From assembly GCA_016720635.1 (NCBI GenBank), contig JADKKF010000026.1, positions 85,414-149,413 of the forward strand: DNA of 64,000 nucleotides. Direction: 5' to 3'. The first letter of the stretch is position 1. Each line of letters begins with the position of its first letter. This document shows, piece by piece, positions 18,394 through 26,320 of this stretch. The notes beneath the pieces are model-generated. The model was given only the letters and a program-made list of their open reading frames with translations, made no database searches and was not told where the DNA came from. The stretch is from Saprospiraceae bacterium (GTDB taxonomy: Bacteria; Bacteroidota; Bacteroidia; Chitinophagales; Saprospiraceae). The position numbers and the translations under genes are program-made.

Positions 18394-20112
18394 ATGCATC
18401 GCAGATTACTTTTCACTTTAGGTATTCTCTTTATTTTTTGTGCAAAAAATGTAGCTCAAACTGTATTTAGAAACGAAATATTAGGGAGGCCTACGGCCAA
18501 TAGTATTACGGTACAATTGATGTTTAATGACTCTGCGGACGTTCGTGTCCAGTATGGCACATCGAGTGGCAATTATACCAATCAAACTGCTTGGCAAACA
18601 TTTGCAGATAGCACCCCTGCCGAAATAGTCATATCCGGGTTGCAAGCTGACACAAAGTATTATTATCGAATCAATCATCGCCGTCCAAATACCAATACTT
18701 TTGTATCAAGACCAGAACATATTTTCCACACACAGCGACTACCCGGGAGCTCATTTACTTTTATAGTCCAAGCAGATCCTCATTTAGACGAACAAAGTGA
18801 TACCGCCTTGTATCGATTATGTTTACAAAATCAATTAGATGATTCGCCAGATTTTATTGTGGATTTAGGGGATTTTTTGATGACCGATAAATTGAAAAAC
18901 AGGGCTAATCAAATACCCCGAGATACAATTCCTTATCGCTGTAATTTGTTAAGAAACTTTTATGAAAAAACTTGTCATTCTGCCCCTCTTTTCATAGCTC
19001 TAGGCAATCATGAAGGAGAATCGGGCTGGTACTTAAACGGAACCACGAACAATATAGCCATTTGGGGAACGCAAGAAAGGCAAAAGTACTTTTTAAACCC
19101 TTTTCCTGACAACTTTTATACAGGAGATACCACGCATCATAATTTTGTTGGGCAAAGAGAAAATTATTATGCTTGGCAATGGGGAGATGCTCAATTTATA
19201 GTTCTAGATCCATATTGGTACACATCTCCGAAGCCAGATTCGTTGCACGGATGGAGGTGGACTCTAGGGAAAACACAATATAACTGGTTGAAATCTACAC
19301 TTGAAAACTCTAAGGCCAAATTCAAGTTTGTCTTTTCTCATCAAATCATAGGAGGTGATCCTGATGGTCGAGGGGGTGTAGAATATGCCAATTTATATGA
19401 GTGGGGAGGTAACAATCTTGATGGAACACCCGGCTTTGCAGCCAATAGGCCCGGCTGGTACAAACCCATCAAAGATTTATTAACGGAGCACAAAGTAAAT
19501 ATATTTTTCCATGGGCACGATCACTTTTTTGGGAAACAAGAGAAGGATTGCATGATTTATCAGGAAACCCCACAGCCTAGTCACCCCAATTATTCCTCTG
19601 TTAATTATGCAGCAACCTACGGCTATGTGAGTGGCCAAATCTTACCCCAATCAGGGCACTTAAGGGTTACTGTAAATCCTAGTGGAATTCAAGTTGAATA
19701 CGTAAGGGCTTATTTACCTCAAAATGAAAATGCGTCACGTCACAACAAGGATGTTTCAGCCACTTATTTTATCGGAGCTGTGAATTGTTACGATTCTCTC
19801 TCTACAGGAGTACCTGTCTTGTGGAATAGCGATTATGCCAATGAACTCGTATATCCAAATCCTTTTTCTACCGAAACTAAAATTGAATTTACACTGTCCA
19901 AAGCCCAGAAAATAGATCTCACCATATTTAACGAAAAAGGTCAATTGGTTCGAAAATTAATAGCTGGAAGCATGGTACCACTCGGTAAATACCAAGTAAT
20001 TTGGGACGGAAAAGATTTTGCTGGTGCCGAACTCAATAATGGTGTGTATTACTATACAATCAGAGGTGAAGATAAAGGGGTCAAATCTGGGAAAATAATT
20101 TTAATAAAATAA
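18394..20112 (+). CDS. Secreted metallophosphoesterase with T9SS sorting domain (2 of 2)
   Basis: A tandem paralogue of the preceding gene (572 residues) with the same order of signal peptide, fibronectin-like domain (LGRPTANSIT) and phosphoesterase core: QADPHLDE, VDLGDFLMTD, ALGNHEGE, FVFSHQ and FHGHDHFF. Its C-terminus differs, being a FlgD-like T9SS sorting domain with VYPNPF and GVYYYTI. Substitutions are spread throughout, so the duplication is old. Both proteins carry the long insert that includes YYAWxWGDAxF, so they form a shared subfamily. Activity on phosphate esters outside the cell is inferred from the fold. Confidence 0.85.
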   Translation: MHRRLLFTLGILFIFCAKNVAQTVFRNEILGRPTANSITVQLMFNDSADVRVQYGTSSGNYTNQTAWQTFADSTPAEIVISGLQADTKYYYRINHRRPNTNTFVSRPEHIFHTQRLPGSSFTFIVQADPHLDEQSDTALYRLCLQNQLDDSPDFIVDLGDFLMTDKLKNRANQIPRDTIPYRCNLLRNFYEKTCHSAPLFIALGNHEGESGWYLNGTTNNIAIWGTQERQKYFLNPFPDNFYTGDTTHHNFVGQRENYYAWQWGDAQFIVLDPYWYTSPKPDSLHGWRWTLGKTQYNWLKSTLENSKAKFKFVFSHQIIGGDPDGRGGVEYANLYEWGGNNLDGTPGFAANRPGWYKPIKDLLTEHKVNIFFHGHDHFFGKQEKDCMIYQETPQPSHPNYSSVNYAATYGYVSGQILPQSGHLRVTVNPSGIQVEYVRAYLPQNENASRHNKDVSATYFIGAVNCYDSLSTGVPVLWNSDYANELVYPNPFSTETKIEFTLSKAQKIDLTIFNEKGQLVRKLIAGSMVPLGKYQVIWDGKDFAGAELNNGVYYYTIRGEDKGVKSGKIILIK

Positions 20113-20120
20113 AACGCATT

Positions 20121-21749
20121 ATGAAAAAAATATTTACGGTTGTTATCTTTTGCTTGGCTACCTCTTTTATTTTTGCTCACGACATAAATTATGAAAAGGT
20201 AATTTTAAGAAATTGGTCTATTGAAAAAGAAAACCGATTTATAGAAGGTTCATTCTATATGTACAAGAATGATATGGTGTATATAGAAGACATCAACAGC
20301 AATATTATATCGATTCCCTTATCAAAATTATCGGACACTGATAAAGCATTTGTTCTACAAAAATCAAATAAAATAGCGCAATTTAATCAGAGTACACCCT
20401 CCATTGTAAGTTCGAAATTAACTTGGCAAGCGTTATTCAATTTTCAGTTTTGGTTGGTAGGATTTTCATTGTTAGGATTTGCAGTATATATTTTCAATTT
20501 CACAGAAAAAAAGAAACTAAAATATTTGATACCCATTTTGGCGGTTGGTCTTAGTGTTACGCTGTATAGTTTTACCACCAAAGCCATAAAAATACTACCG
20601 CCACTATTCTCCCCAGCCTTTATAGATTCAGCATTTATACCATTCAAGCCCAATGTACATACTTTTTGGGACAATGCTTATTTCTATGTAGATTCAAAAG
20701 GCATACCAACGACTCATGATATGATGGTTGGAATTTCTAGTAGAGGGTGGCAACAACAAGTCCCCATACCACAGTGCTATATTGGGTCTAATGCTTGGTC
20801 GATTCCCCTTTCTCCGGTGATGTCGTCTAATCCCATCCCTGTGGATAGCATTCATTTTACTAGGGGTGCCATCGCCTTAGCAGTGAATGGTGTTCCGATA
20901 TTTAATGTACATACGAATACTGGAGTAGATTCGTATTTAGATGGTCAATTAGACAACTTTGGGGGACATTGTGGGCGAGCAGACGATTACCATTATCACA
21001 TTGCTCCCTTGCATTTATATAGCTATACTTCCACTTCGTTGCCGATTGCCTTTGGGCTAGATGGATATCCAGTGTACGGCAATGTAGAACCAGACGGTAC
21101 GCCTATGCAGTCTTTGGATGCCAACCATGGACATTTATTCAAAGGTCTTTATCATTATCATGGTACTGCCTCAGCCCCATATATGATCGCTAGGATGGCG
21201 GGGCAAGTGACAGAGGATGCAACGCATCAATTAATACCACAAGCGGCTGCACGACCCGTAAGGCCCTCATTAACCCCTTTGAGCGGCGCATTAATTACCT
21301 CATGCATTCCCAATGCAACTGGCAATGGTTATAATTTGGCATATACCCGAAATGGGATAAAGGATTCAGTTGTATATAATTGGTCAACCAGTGGTGTTTA
21401 CACTTTTAAATTTTATACGAGTGGGCATCTCGATTCTACCAAGAACTACAATGGTTTTTTACAATGCACATTACCTATATCTACAGGGATAAAGGAATAT
21501 TCAAATCCAGAGGAGGATTTTGTTATTTTTCCTAATCCAACTAAAGGAATTTTTCAAATTCAGTTAAAAAATAATATTTTGCAAAAAGACGTAAAAGAAA
21601 TTTCTATTTTTAATTTGCAAGGTAAAATAATTTATCAAACCAAGCAATTCTCTCCAACCATAGAATTAAAAAATGTGCCTAAAGGGATTTATCTGATTCA
21701 TATAGAGTTACCTCAAAAGCATTTAACTCATAAATTAATCATTCAATAA
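20121..21749 (+). CDS. YHYH-domain protein with SHD1-like segment, two membrane helices and T9SS domain
   Basis: A 542-residue protein of unusual make-up. A signal peptide (FCLATSFIFA) is followed by a short SHD1-like stretch (residues about 45-75, MVYIEDINSNIISIPLSKLS), two hydrophobic helices (about 100-117 and 127-147), then the YHYH domain (about 180-400) with DDYHYHIAPLHLY, FGLDGYPVYG and GLYHYHGT, and a T9SS sorting domain from IFPNPTKGIF. YHYH proteins have no firmly known activity; the histidine clusters suggest metal binding. Membrane helices combined with a T9SS signal are hard to reconcile. It is 8 bases from its neighbour upstream and touches the one downstream. Confidence 0.8.
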   Translation: MKKIFTVVIFCLATSFIFAHDINYEKVILRNWSIEKENRFIEGSFYMYKNDMVYIEDINSNIISIPLSKLSDTDKAFVLQKSNKIAQFNQSTPSIVSSKLTWQALFNFQFWLVGFSLLGFAVYIFNFTEKKKLKYLIPILAVGLSVTLYSFTTKAIKILPPLFSPAFIDSAFIPFKPNVHTFWDNAYFYVDSKGIPTTHDMMVGISSRGWQQQVPIPQCYIGSNAWSIPLSPVMSSNPIPVDSIHFTRGAIALAVNGVPIFNVHTNTGVDSYLDGQLDNFGGHCGRADDYHYHIAPLHLYSYTSTSLPIAFGLDGYPVYGNVEPDGTPMQSLDANHGHLFKGLYHYHGTASAPYMIARMAGQVTEDATHQLIPQAAARPVRPSLTPLSGALITSCIPNATGNGYNLAYTRNGIKDSVVYNWSTSGVYTFKFYTSGHLDSTKNYNGFLQCTLPISTGIKEYSNPEEDFVIFPNPTKGIFQIQLKNNILQKDVKEISIFNLQGKIIYQTKQFSPTIELKNVPKGIYLIHIELPQKHLTHKLIIQ

Positions 21750-22934
21750 ATGAAAAAAATCATACTTCTTGCACTGATCTATTATGTTCCAACCCTATCA
21801 TACGGCCAAATGGTAAGCAAGACCATGTTGCGACTTCCTGACACAGGTGCGAGTACCAGCTATACCAATACATTTGGAGAAGACAATGACTTTAATTTAT
21901 TTACTCCATTTTATATAAACAATGGCAACGGGACCCTTACAGATGGAGTCACGGATTTGATGTGGCAGCAAAAAGATGGAGGCGAAATGACAATTGAGAA
22001 CGCAATGATATATTGTGATACGCTTTCTTTGGGAGGATATACAGACTGGCGACTTCCTAATGCCCACGAGTCATTTAGCATCCTAAATATGCAAAATACC
22101 AATCCTGCACTGGATGCATCTATGTTTATAACAAATGGAGCCGAATATTGGTGGACTAGCAATAAACAAGCAAATGACACCAACAAAGTATGGGTAACAA
22201 ATGCTGGTGGAGGAATCGGCAATCACCTTAAAACCGAAACTTTGAGTGCCGGTGGTACGAAAAAATTTCATGCTCGGGCTGTTCGAGATAGAAATGCCCC
22301 CACATTAATTGCAAATCATTTTACAGACAATGGAAATGGGACCATTACTGACAACCTTACCAATTTAATTTGGCAAAAAATGCCGTTTGCAGATACCCTT
22401 ACTTGGGAACAAGCATTGGTTTATGCAGATACAGTATCCCTCGGAGGAATGAATGATTGGCGCTTACCTAATATCAAAGAATTACAATCAATCAGCGAGG
22501 AGAGGTTACTCAACCCGTCCCTAAATACCAATTATTTTGCAGTAAATAGCGCAAAAAAATATTGGTCTTCAACCTCGCTACCCAACCAACCTACCAAAGC
22601 TTGGTATTTGAATACACAGTTTGGAATTACAACCTATGAAATAAAAACGCGTAAGCTCAATCTAATCTTGGTTAAAGGAGATCAGATAGGTACTAGGGTA
22701 AATGAAATAAGTAGATCGAATCCTCATGTAGTGTTTCCGAATCCTTTTAATTCGATGATCCAGATAAAAAATAAGAGTGGTACCGAGCAATTCGAGCTTA
22801 CAAATATTGTTGGAAAAATCATTTATTATGGCAAAGATATCGATCAACAAAATTTTTCTAATATTCCAAATGGACTTTATTTCTTAAGAATCTTTGACAA
22901 CGGAACCATCTTAGTAAAGCTAGTAAAAGGCTAA
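21750..22934 (+). CDS. Secreted protein with two DUF1566 domains and T9SS domain
   Basis: A 394-residue exported protein. After the signal peptide (ALIYYVPTLSYGQ) there are two copies of the DUF1566 (Lcl C-terminal-like) module, each with the marks NGTLTDG/NGTITDN, LMWQ/LIWQ, SLGGxxDWRLPN and a late YWWTS/YWSST. The C-terminus is a T9SS sorting domain starting VFPNPFNS. DUF1566 modules are found on surface proteins and are thought to bind ligands or other cells, without a proven reaction. The ATG follows directly on the stop codon of the YHYH gene, which indicates translational coupling. Confidence 0.82.
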   Translation: MKKIILLALIYYVPTLSYGQMVSKTMLRLPDTGASTSYTNTFGEDNDFNLFTPFYINNGNGTLTDGVTDLMWQQKDGGEMTIENAMIYCDTLSLGGYTDWRLPNAHESFSILNMQNTNPALDASMFITNGAEYWWTSNKQANDTNKVWVTNAGGGIGNHLKTETLSAGGTKKFHARAVRDRNAPTLIANHFTDNGNGTITDNLTNLIWQKMPFADTLTWEQALVYADTVSLGGMNDWRLPNIKELQSISEERLLNPSLNTNYFAVNSAKKYWSSTSLPNQPTKAWYLNTQFGITTYEIKTRKLNLILVKGDQIGTRVNEISRSNPHVVFPNPFNSMIQIKNKSGTEQFELTNIVGKIIYYGKDIDQQNFSNIPNGLYFLRIFDNGTILVKLVKG

Positions 22935-22945
22935 TTATTTGCAAC

Positions 22946-23509
22946 ATGATATTTTTTGAAATTGCAAAACAATATTTGGAATTAGGTTTTACGCATGTCA
23001 TTCCTTTGGGGTTTGATCATATCCTATTTATTGTTAGCATTTACTTACTAAATACTAATATTAAATCCGTCGTATTACAATGTTCAGTTTTTACCCTTGC
23101 ACATAGTATATCTTTGGGACTAACGGCCTTGGAATGGATAATTCCAAATACGGATATTATTGAGCCATTGATTGCTTTATCTATTTTATTTATGGCAGTT
23201 CAAATCATCACTCGAAACCATAATAATACATCGCAATACTTTATTATTTTTCTATTTGGAACTGTCCATGGTATGGGATTTGCCAGTGCCTTAAAAGAAA
23301 TTGGGATTCCTCGAGAAAATTTTTTAAATGCATTATTCTCATTCAATGTAGGTGTCGAACTAGGGCAAATCATCGTGATAATGTTAGCTTATTTCACACT
23401 CGGTATATGGCTTAGGGGAAAAAATTGGTATAGAGAAAGAGTAGTTTTACCTCTTTCAAGTTTAATAGGGTGTATCGCATTATACTGGACCTTGGAGCGA
23501 ATTCTTTAG
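22946..23509 (+). CDS. HupE/UreJ-like membrane protein
   Basis: A 187-residue protein with about five hydrophobic helices. The N-terminal stretch LGFTHVIPLGFDHILFIVSIYLL, followed by FTLAHSISLGLTAL and GTVHGMGFASAL, is the histidine pattern of the HupE/UreJ_2 group, related to nickel/cobalt permeases. A metal-transport role is suggested by the family but is not proven for this subgroup. It closes the run of four secreted proteins, 11 bases after the DUF1566 gene, so it probably serves the same function, perhaps supplying or sensing a metal for the phosphoesterases. Confidence 0.78.
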   Translation: MIFFEIAKQYLELGFTHVIPLGFDHILFIVSIYLLNTNIKSVVLQCSVFTLAHSISLGLTALEWIIPNTDIIEPLIALSILFMAVQIITRNHNNTSQYFIIFLFGTVHGMGFASALKEIGIPRENFLNALFSFNVGVELGQIIVIMLAYFTLGIWLRGKNWYRERVVLPLSSLIGCIALYWTLERIL

Positions 23510-23907
23510 GTTCATTTAGCCGCAAGCAACATTCATTAATAGAACTCAAAAAGATTTGGTAGCAGAGCTATAATATACTAAATTATGGTAGAAAAAGGAT
23601 TAAAAAAGAACTCCGATCCAAAGGCATTAGTTCTATGTGCTAGCTCTAATATCATGCGCTGTTTTCGTAGGTAATAAATCGCAGGGCAGTGGTAGGAATA
23701 TTTTTTTTATTTGGTGCTAGTGCTGGTTGGTAAAATTCTGTAAAACCTTTTTCCCAATTCCATTTTACTTCCAATATAATATTATGAGTATTTTATGAAT
23801 GCCAAAATTCTTTCTGGAGCTTAAAAATTAGCGAAATGTTTTTTATTGTTAGTTATCCTTACTATATTTGTGATGATAATATTTTATAACTATTAAATTT
23901 AACAAAC
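23510..23907. other. Intergenic stretch before the thioredoxin-like gene
   Basis: About 400 bases with stops in all frames and no recognised gene. A possible -7 box TATATTTG lies at 23863-23870 in front of the thioredoxin-like gene, with a TTG only 14 bases further up, which is shorter than usual. Confidence 0.4.
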
Positions 23908-24140
23908 ATGAAAAGTCGGTTTTCTACCACGCTGGATGTCCTGTATGTATCAGTGCAGAGCATGATGTAATTGGTCTTTTAGGAGAAGACAAAGTTGAAG
24001 TTGTGCATTTTGGCAGCGACAGATCAAGAATAGACGAGGCTGAACGTGCTGGGGTAAAATCTGTACCTGCGTTGGTCACTCCTAATGGCAATGTACTACA
24101 CATCAATTTTGGGGCATCGATGGCAGATGTTAAAGGTTAA
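23908..24140 (+). pseudogene. Small thioredoxin-like protein, one-base frameshift at the start
   Basis: From 23,916 onward one frame reads SVFYHAGCPVCISAEHDVIGLLG and continues to GVKSVPALVTPNGNVLHINFGASMADVKG and a stop at 24140. This is a short thioredoxin-fold protein with a CPVC redox pair, a cis-proline region (SVPAL), and a total of about 77 residues. The natural ATG at 23908 is out of frame by one base: ATGAAAAGTCGG should be ATG plus five A, giving MKKSVFYHAGC. A base lost from an A-run is the simplest reason, either a sequencing error or a real mutation. The gene is followed by a hairpin terminator, then by DUF2024 and MarR genes that also carry cysteine pairs. Confidence 0.75.
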
Positions 24141-24149
24141 AAAAAATAT

Positions 24150-24186
24150 TGCCTCATAAAGTTAGGTTAACTACCTTTATGAGGCA
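24150..24186. terminator. Hairpin terminator after the thioredoxin-like gene
   Basis: A perfect 12-base stem, TGCCTCATAAAG pairing with CTTTATGAGGCA, with a 13-base loop. There are A-rich bases before it and a short T-rich stretch after it. Confidence 0.65.
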
Positions 24187-24289
24187 TTTATTGAATTAAT
24201 CAACAAAAATGAAGATTTTTTTAAACTTTGTTTGGCAAATGTGTTTGAAAGAAGAGATAAAACAAACCAAGCAAAATAAAGAATATAAT

Positions 24290-24553
24290 ATGAATGTAGC
24301 AATCTGGGACACATATGTGACCAAAAAAGATGGTAGTATTATGCACTTTGATATAGTGGCGCCAAATAAAATCCAGGATCCAGAAGTTATATATAATTTT
24401 GGGAAGGAATACTTAAAAACCAAGAGTCAAGATGGCCAGTCGTTGTCATCAAAACAATGCAGATTTTGTCATATTGAAAAAATGAAAATCGTCTGGGAAA
24501 AATCAATAAAAGACAAGGGATACTTTATTATTGAAATGGAAAATTGCAATTGA
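24290..24553 (+). CDS. DUF2024 family protein
   Basis: An 87-residue protein. The start at 24290 is chosen because family similarity begins there (MNVAIWDTYVTKKDGSIMHFDI); the open frame reaches further upstream but without likeness. The centre holds a CRFCHIE motif, a CxxC followed by histidine that could bind a metal, and the end is IEMENCN. The family has no known function. Its TGA shares one base with the ATG of the MarR-type gene, which implies coupled translation. Confidence 0.75.
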   Translation: MNVAIWDTYVTKKDGSIMHFDIVAPNKIQDPEVIYNFGKEYLKTKSQDGQSLSSKQCRFCHIEKMKIVWEKSIKDKGYFIIEMENCN

Positions 24554-25173
24554 TGAACAAATCAGTATTTGATTTAGACCACCAAAATTCAAGCATTGAA
24601 AGTAAAATTGTGGCCTCGTTAGAGAGGGTTTCTGAAGCATTTAGGGTCCTGCTATGGAATGAAAGTAAACATTTTTCTTTGTCTCCCATACAAGTGCAGG
24701 TTCTCATTTTTCTGTTGAACCATTCCAGCCAAAAAAGGAAAGTGAGTTATATAGCCGATGAGTTCAACATGACCAAAGCAACAATAAGTGATACTATAAA
24801 AACACTTCAGCAAAAATTATTGATCAGCAAGCAGCCTGAACAGAATGACACTCGAAGTTTTGTGATAAATCTGACCGATAAAGGTAAAATTCTAGCTTTG
24901 CAGACTTCTTTATTTGCTACTCAATTACAAGTACCAATAAATAAATTAAATAATCAAGATAAAGTCAATTTACTTTTGAGCTTGTTAGATATAATTCGCC
25001 ATTTGAATCAAACAGGCATAATTACCATTCAACGAATGTGCTTTAGTTGTCAATTCTATGAATCAAATAAAAATGGTCAGGGGCATTATTGCGAATTACT
25101 AAAAACCAAACTTTCTAATACGGAACTGAGGCTTGATTGCCCTGATCATATTCATCCTATAGCTAAAATCTGA
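24553..25173 (+). CDS. MarR-type regulator with C-terminal cysteine cluster
   Basis: A 206-residue transcription factor. Residues about 45-125 form a winged helix-turn-helix of MarR type (LSPIQVQVLIFLL, KATISDTIKTLQQKLLI, wing QNDTRSFVINLTDKG). Beyond the usual MarR length there is a C-terminal segment with CFSCQFYE, HYCELL and LDCPDHIH, four cysteines spaced like an Fe-S or zinc site. That suggests it senses redox state or a metal. It overlaps the DUF2024 gene by one base and lies behind the thioredoxin-like gene, so it may control both. The ATG at 24553 is preferred over a TTG three codons upstream. Confidence 0.75.
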   Translation: MNKSVFDLDHQNSSIESKIVASLERVSEAFRVLLWNESKHFSLSPIQVQVLIFLLNHSSQKRKVSYIADEFNMTKATISDTIKTLQQKLLISKQPEQNDTRSFVINLTDKGKILALQTSLFATQLQVPINKLNNQDKVNLLLSLLDIIRHLNQTGIITIQRMCFSCQFYESNKNGQGHYCELLKTKLSNTELRLDCPDHIHPIAKI

Positions 25174-25193
25174 AAATACTTTTTATTAAACCT

Positions 25194-26141
25194 TTACTTC
25201 TTCTGCCCATCCTCTTTGATGATCTTTTCAACTTCGGTCACGGTTAATCCCGTGATATTGGCCAATAATTGCACACTCAAGCCATTATTGAGGCCATTTA
25301 GGATGACTTCAATTTTACCTTTTTGTTCTCCCTCAAGGATTCCTTCTTGTTTACCTTTTTGCTCTCCTTCAAGTATTCCTTCTTGTTTTATTTGTGAGTA
25401 TGTGGTCATGATATTGGATTTTACTGTTGGTGGTATTGTTTCTATGGCTTTTTTAAATTCTGGTTGTGGAATTTCTGATACATTTATTATGTAAACGAAC
25501 ATTTGCTGGAGAAAGTTTCCTGGTTCAATTTCAGCAGGTAATAAGGTAAAGATTTTTATTAGTTCCTCTGTTAATTTTATAATATTGATGCCCTTTTTCT
25601 GTGCCAAAACCGCTGCAGCCATCAATCTGTTGCGGATTTGGGAGATGTTTTCATCAGAAAGTGTACTTAGGGCTATAAATACGTGATTGATCGCTGGTAT
25701 GTACTGGTTTAGAGACCCTTCGACTCTTGGAAACAAGTTAAGTAGAACTGGCTTTTCCCATTTTTTCTTGCCTTGGTAATAAATCAAGGGTATGATGACT
25801 TTTAGCTCCTTTTTTTCGCTGATGCACTTGACCCAATGAGAAAAAATATAATGCCCAACTTGCACTAGGACATGCTTGTCGGGTGCTGATTTGTGCTCGA
25901 ACAATAATACCAAATCAATGGGACTATCGTCCGTGGTTTTTACCTCGAAAACTATGTCTGAAAAATGTTCGTTTAAGTCCGCTTGTATGTAGCTTTCTTG
26001 GATGGATTTTAGCGTAGCAAGATTTAGACTTTTTTGCAATTCTTCGGGCAAAAACTGCTCGAAAAAAGCCGCAGCCCTGTCCACATCTGAGAAGGAAGCT
26101 TTTACGAATTTGTCATGTAAATTATGAATATTGTTTTGCAT
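25194..26141 (-). CDS. rpn: Rpn-family PD-(D/E)XK nuclease (recombination-promoting, transposase-like)
   Basis: A 315-residue protein of the Rpn/YhgA-like family, formerly called putative transposases. Residues about 8-230 hold the nuclease-like domain: HDKFVKASFSDVDRAAAFFEQFLP at the start, then the core with DIVFEVKT, DLVLLFEHKSA and QVGHYIF. E. coli relatives cut DNA and raise recombination. Residues about 255-285 contain an exact tandem repeat of the unit QEGILEGEQKGK, seen also in the DNA, likely a slippage-prone coiled or charged linker. A short HTH-like tail follows (VQLLANITGLTVTEVEKII). A -7 box TATATTTG (26146-26153, minus) lies only 4 bases before the ATG, implying a very short leader. 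Confidence 0.82.
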   Translation of the reverse strand: MQNNIHNLHDKFVKASFSDVDRAAAFFEQFLPEELQKSLNLATLKSIQESYIQADLNEHFSDIVFEVKTTDDSPIDLVLLFEHKSAPDKHVLVQVGHYIFSHWVKCISEKKELKVIIPLIYYQGKKKWEKPVLLNLFPRVEGSLNQYIPAINHVFIALSTLSDENISQIRNRLMAAAVLAQKKGINIIKLTEELIKIFTLLPAEIEPGNFLQQMFVYIINVSEIPQPEFKKAIETIPPTVKSNIMTTYSQIKQEGILEGEQKGKQEGILEGEQKGKIEVILNGLNNGLSVQLLANITGLTVTEVEKIIKEDGQKK

Positions 26142-26145
26142 TTAA

Positions 26146-26153
26146 CAAATATA
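26146..26153 (-). promoter_or_regulatory. Possible -7 box of the Rpn gene
   Basis: TATATTTG on the minus strand, 4 bases before the ATG; if real, the message would be almost leaderless. Confidence 0.35.
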
Positions 26154-26210
26154 GCGATATTTTTGAAATATGCTGTATTCTTGTTACTCATTCTAAGTTA
26201 AGCAATCATA

Positions 26211-26317
26211 GCATGCGTAAGGTGTCTGGAAGACAGCCGCAGGCAGGTGCAAAGCACCGAGCGAACAGCGAGTCTGGAAGCCACCGACCCGACTGGAAGG
26301 AGGGATACGCCCAAAAA
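26211..26317 (-). repeat. Structured intergenic element, copy 2
   Basis: On the minus strand it starts TTTTTGGGCGTATCCCTCC, has GTCGGGTCGG in the centre and ends CACCTTACGCATGC. It begins three bases after the stop codon of the rluD-type gene on the same strand. Confidence 0.65.
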
Positions 26318-26320
26318 CAA

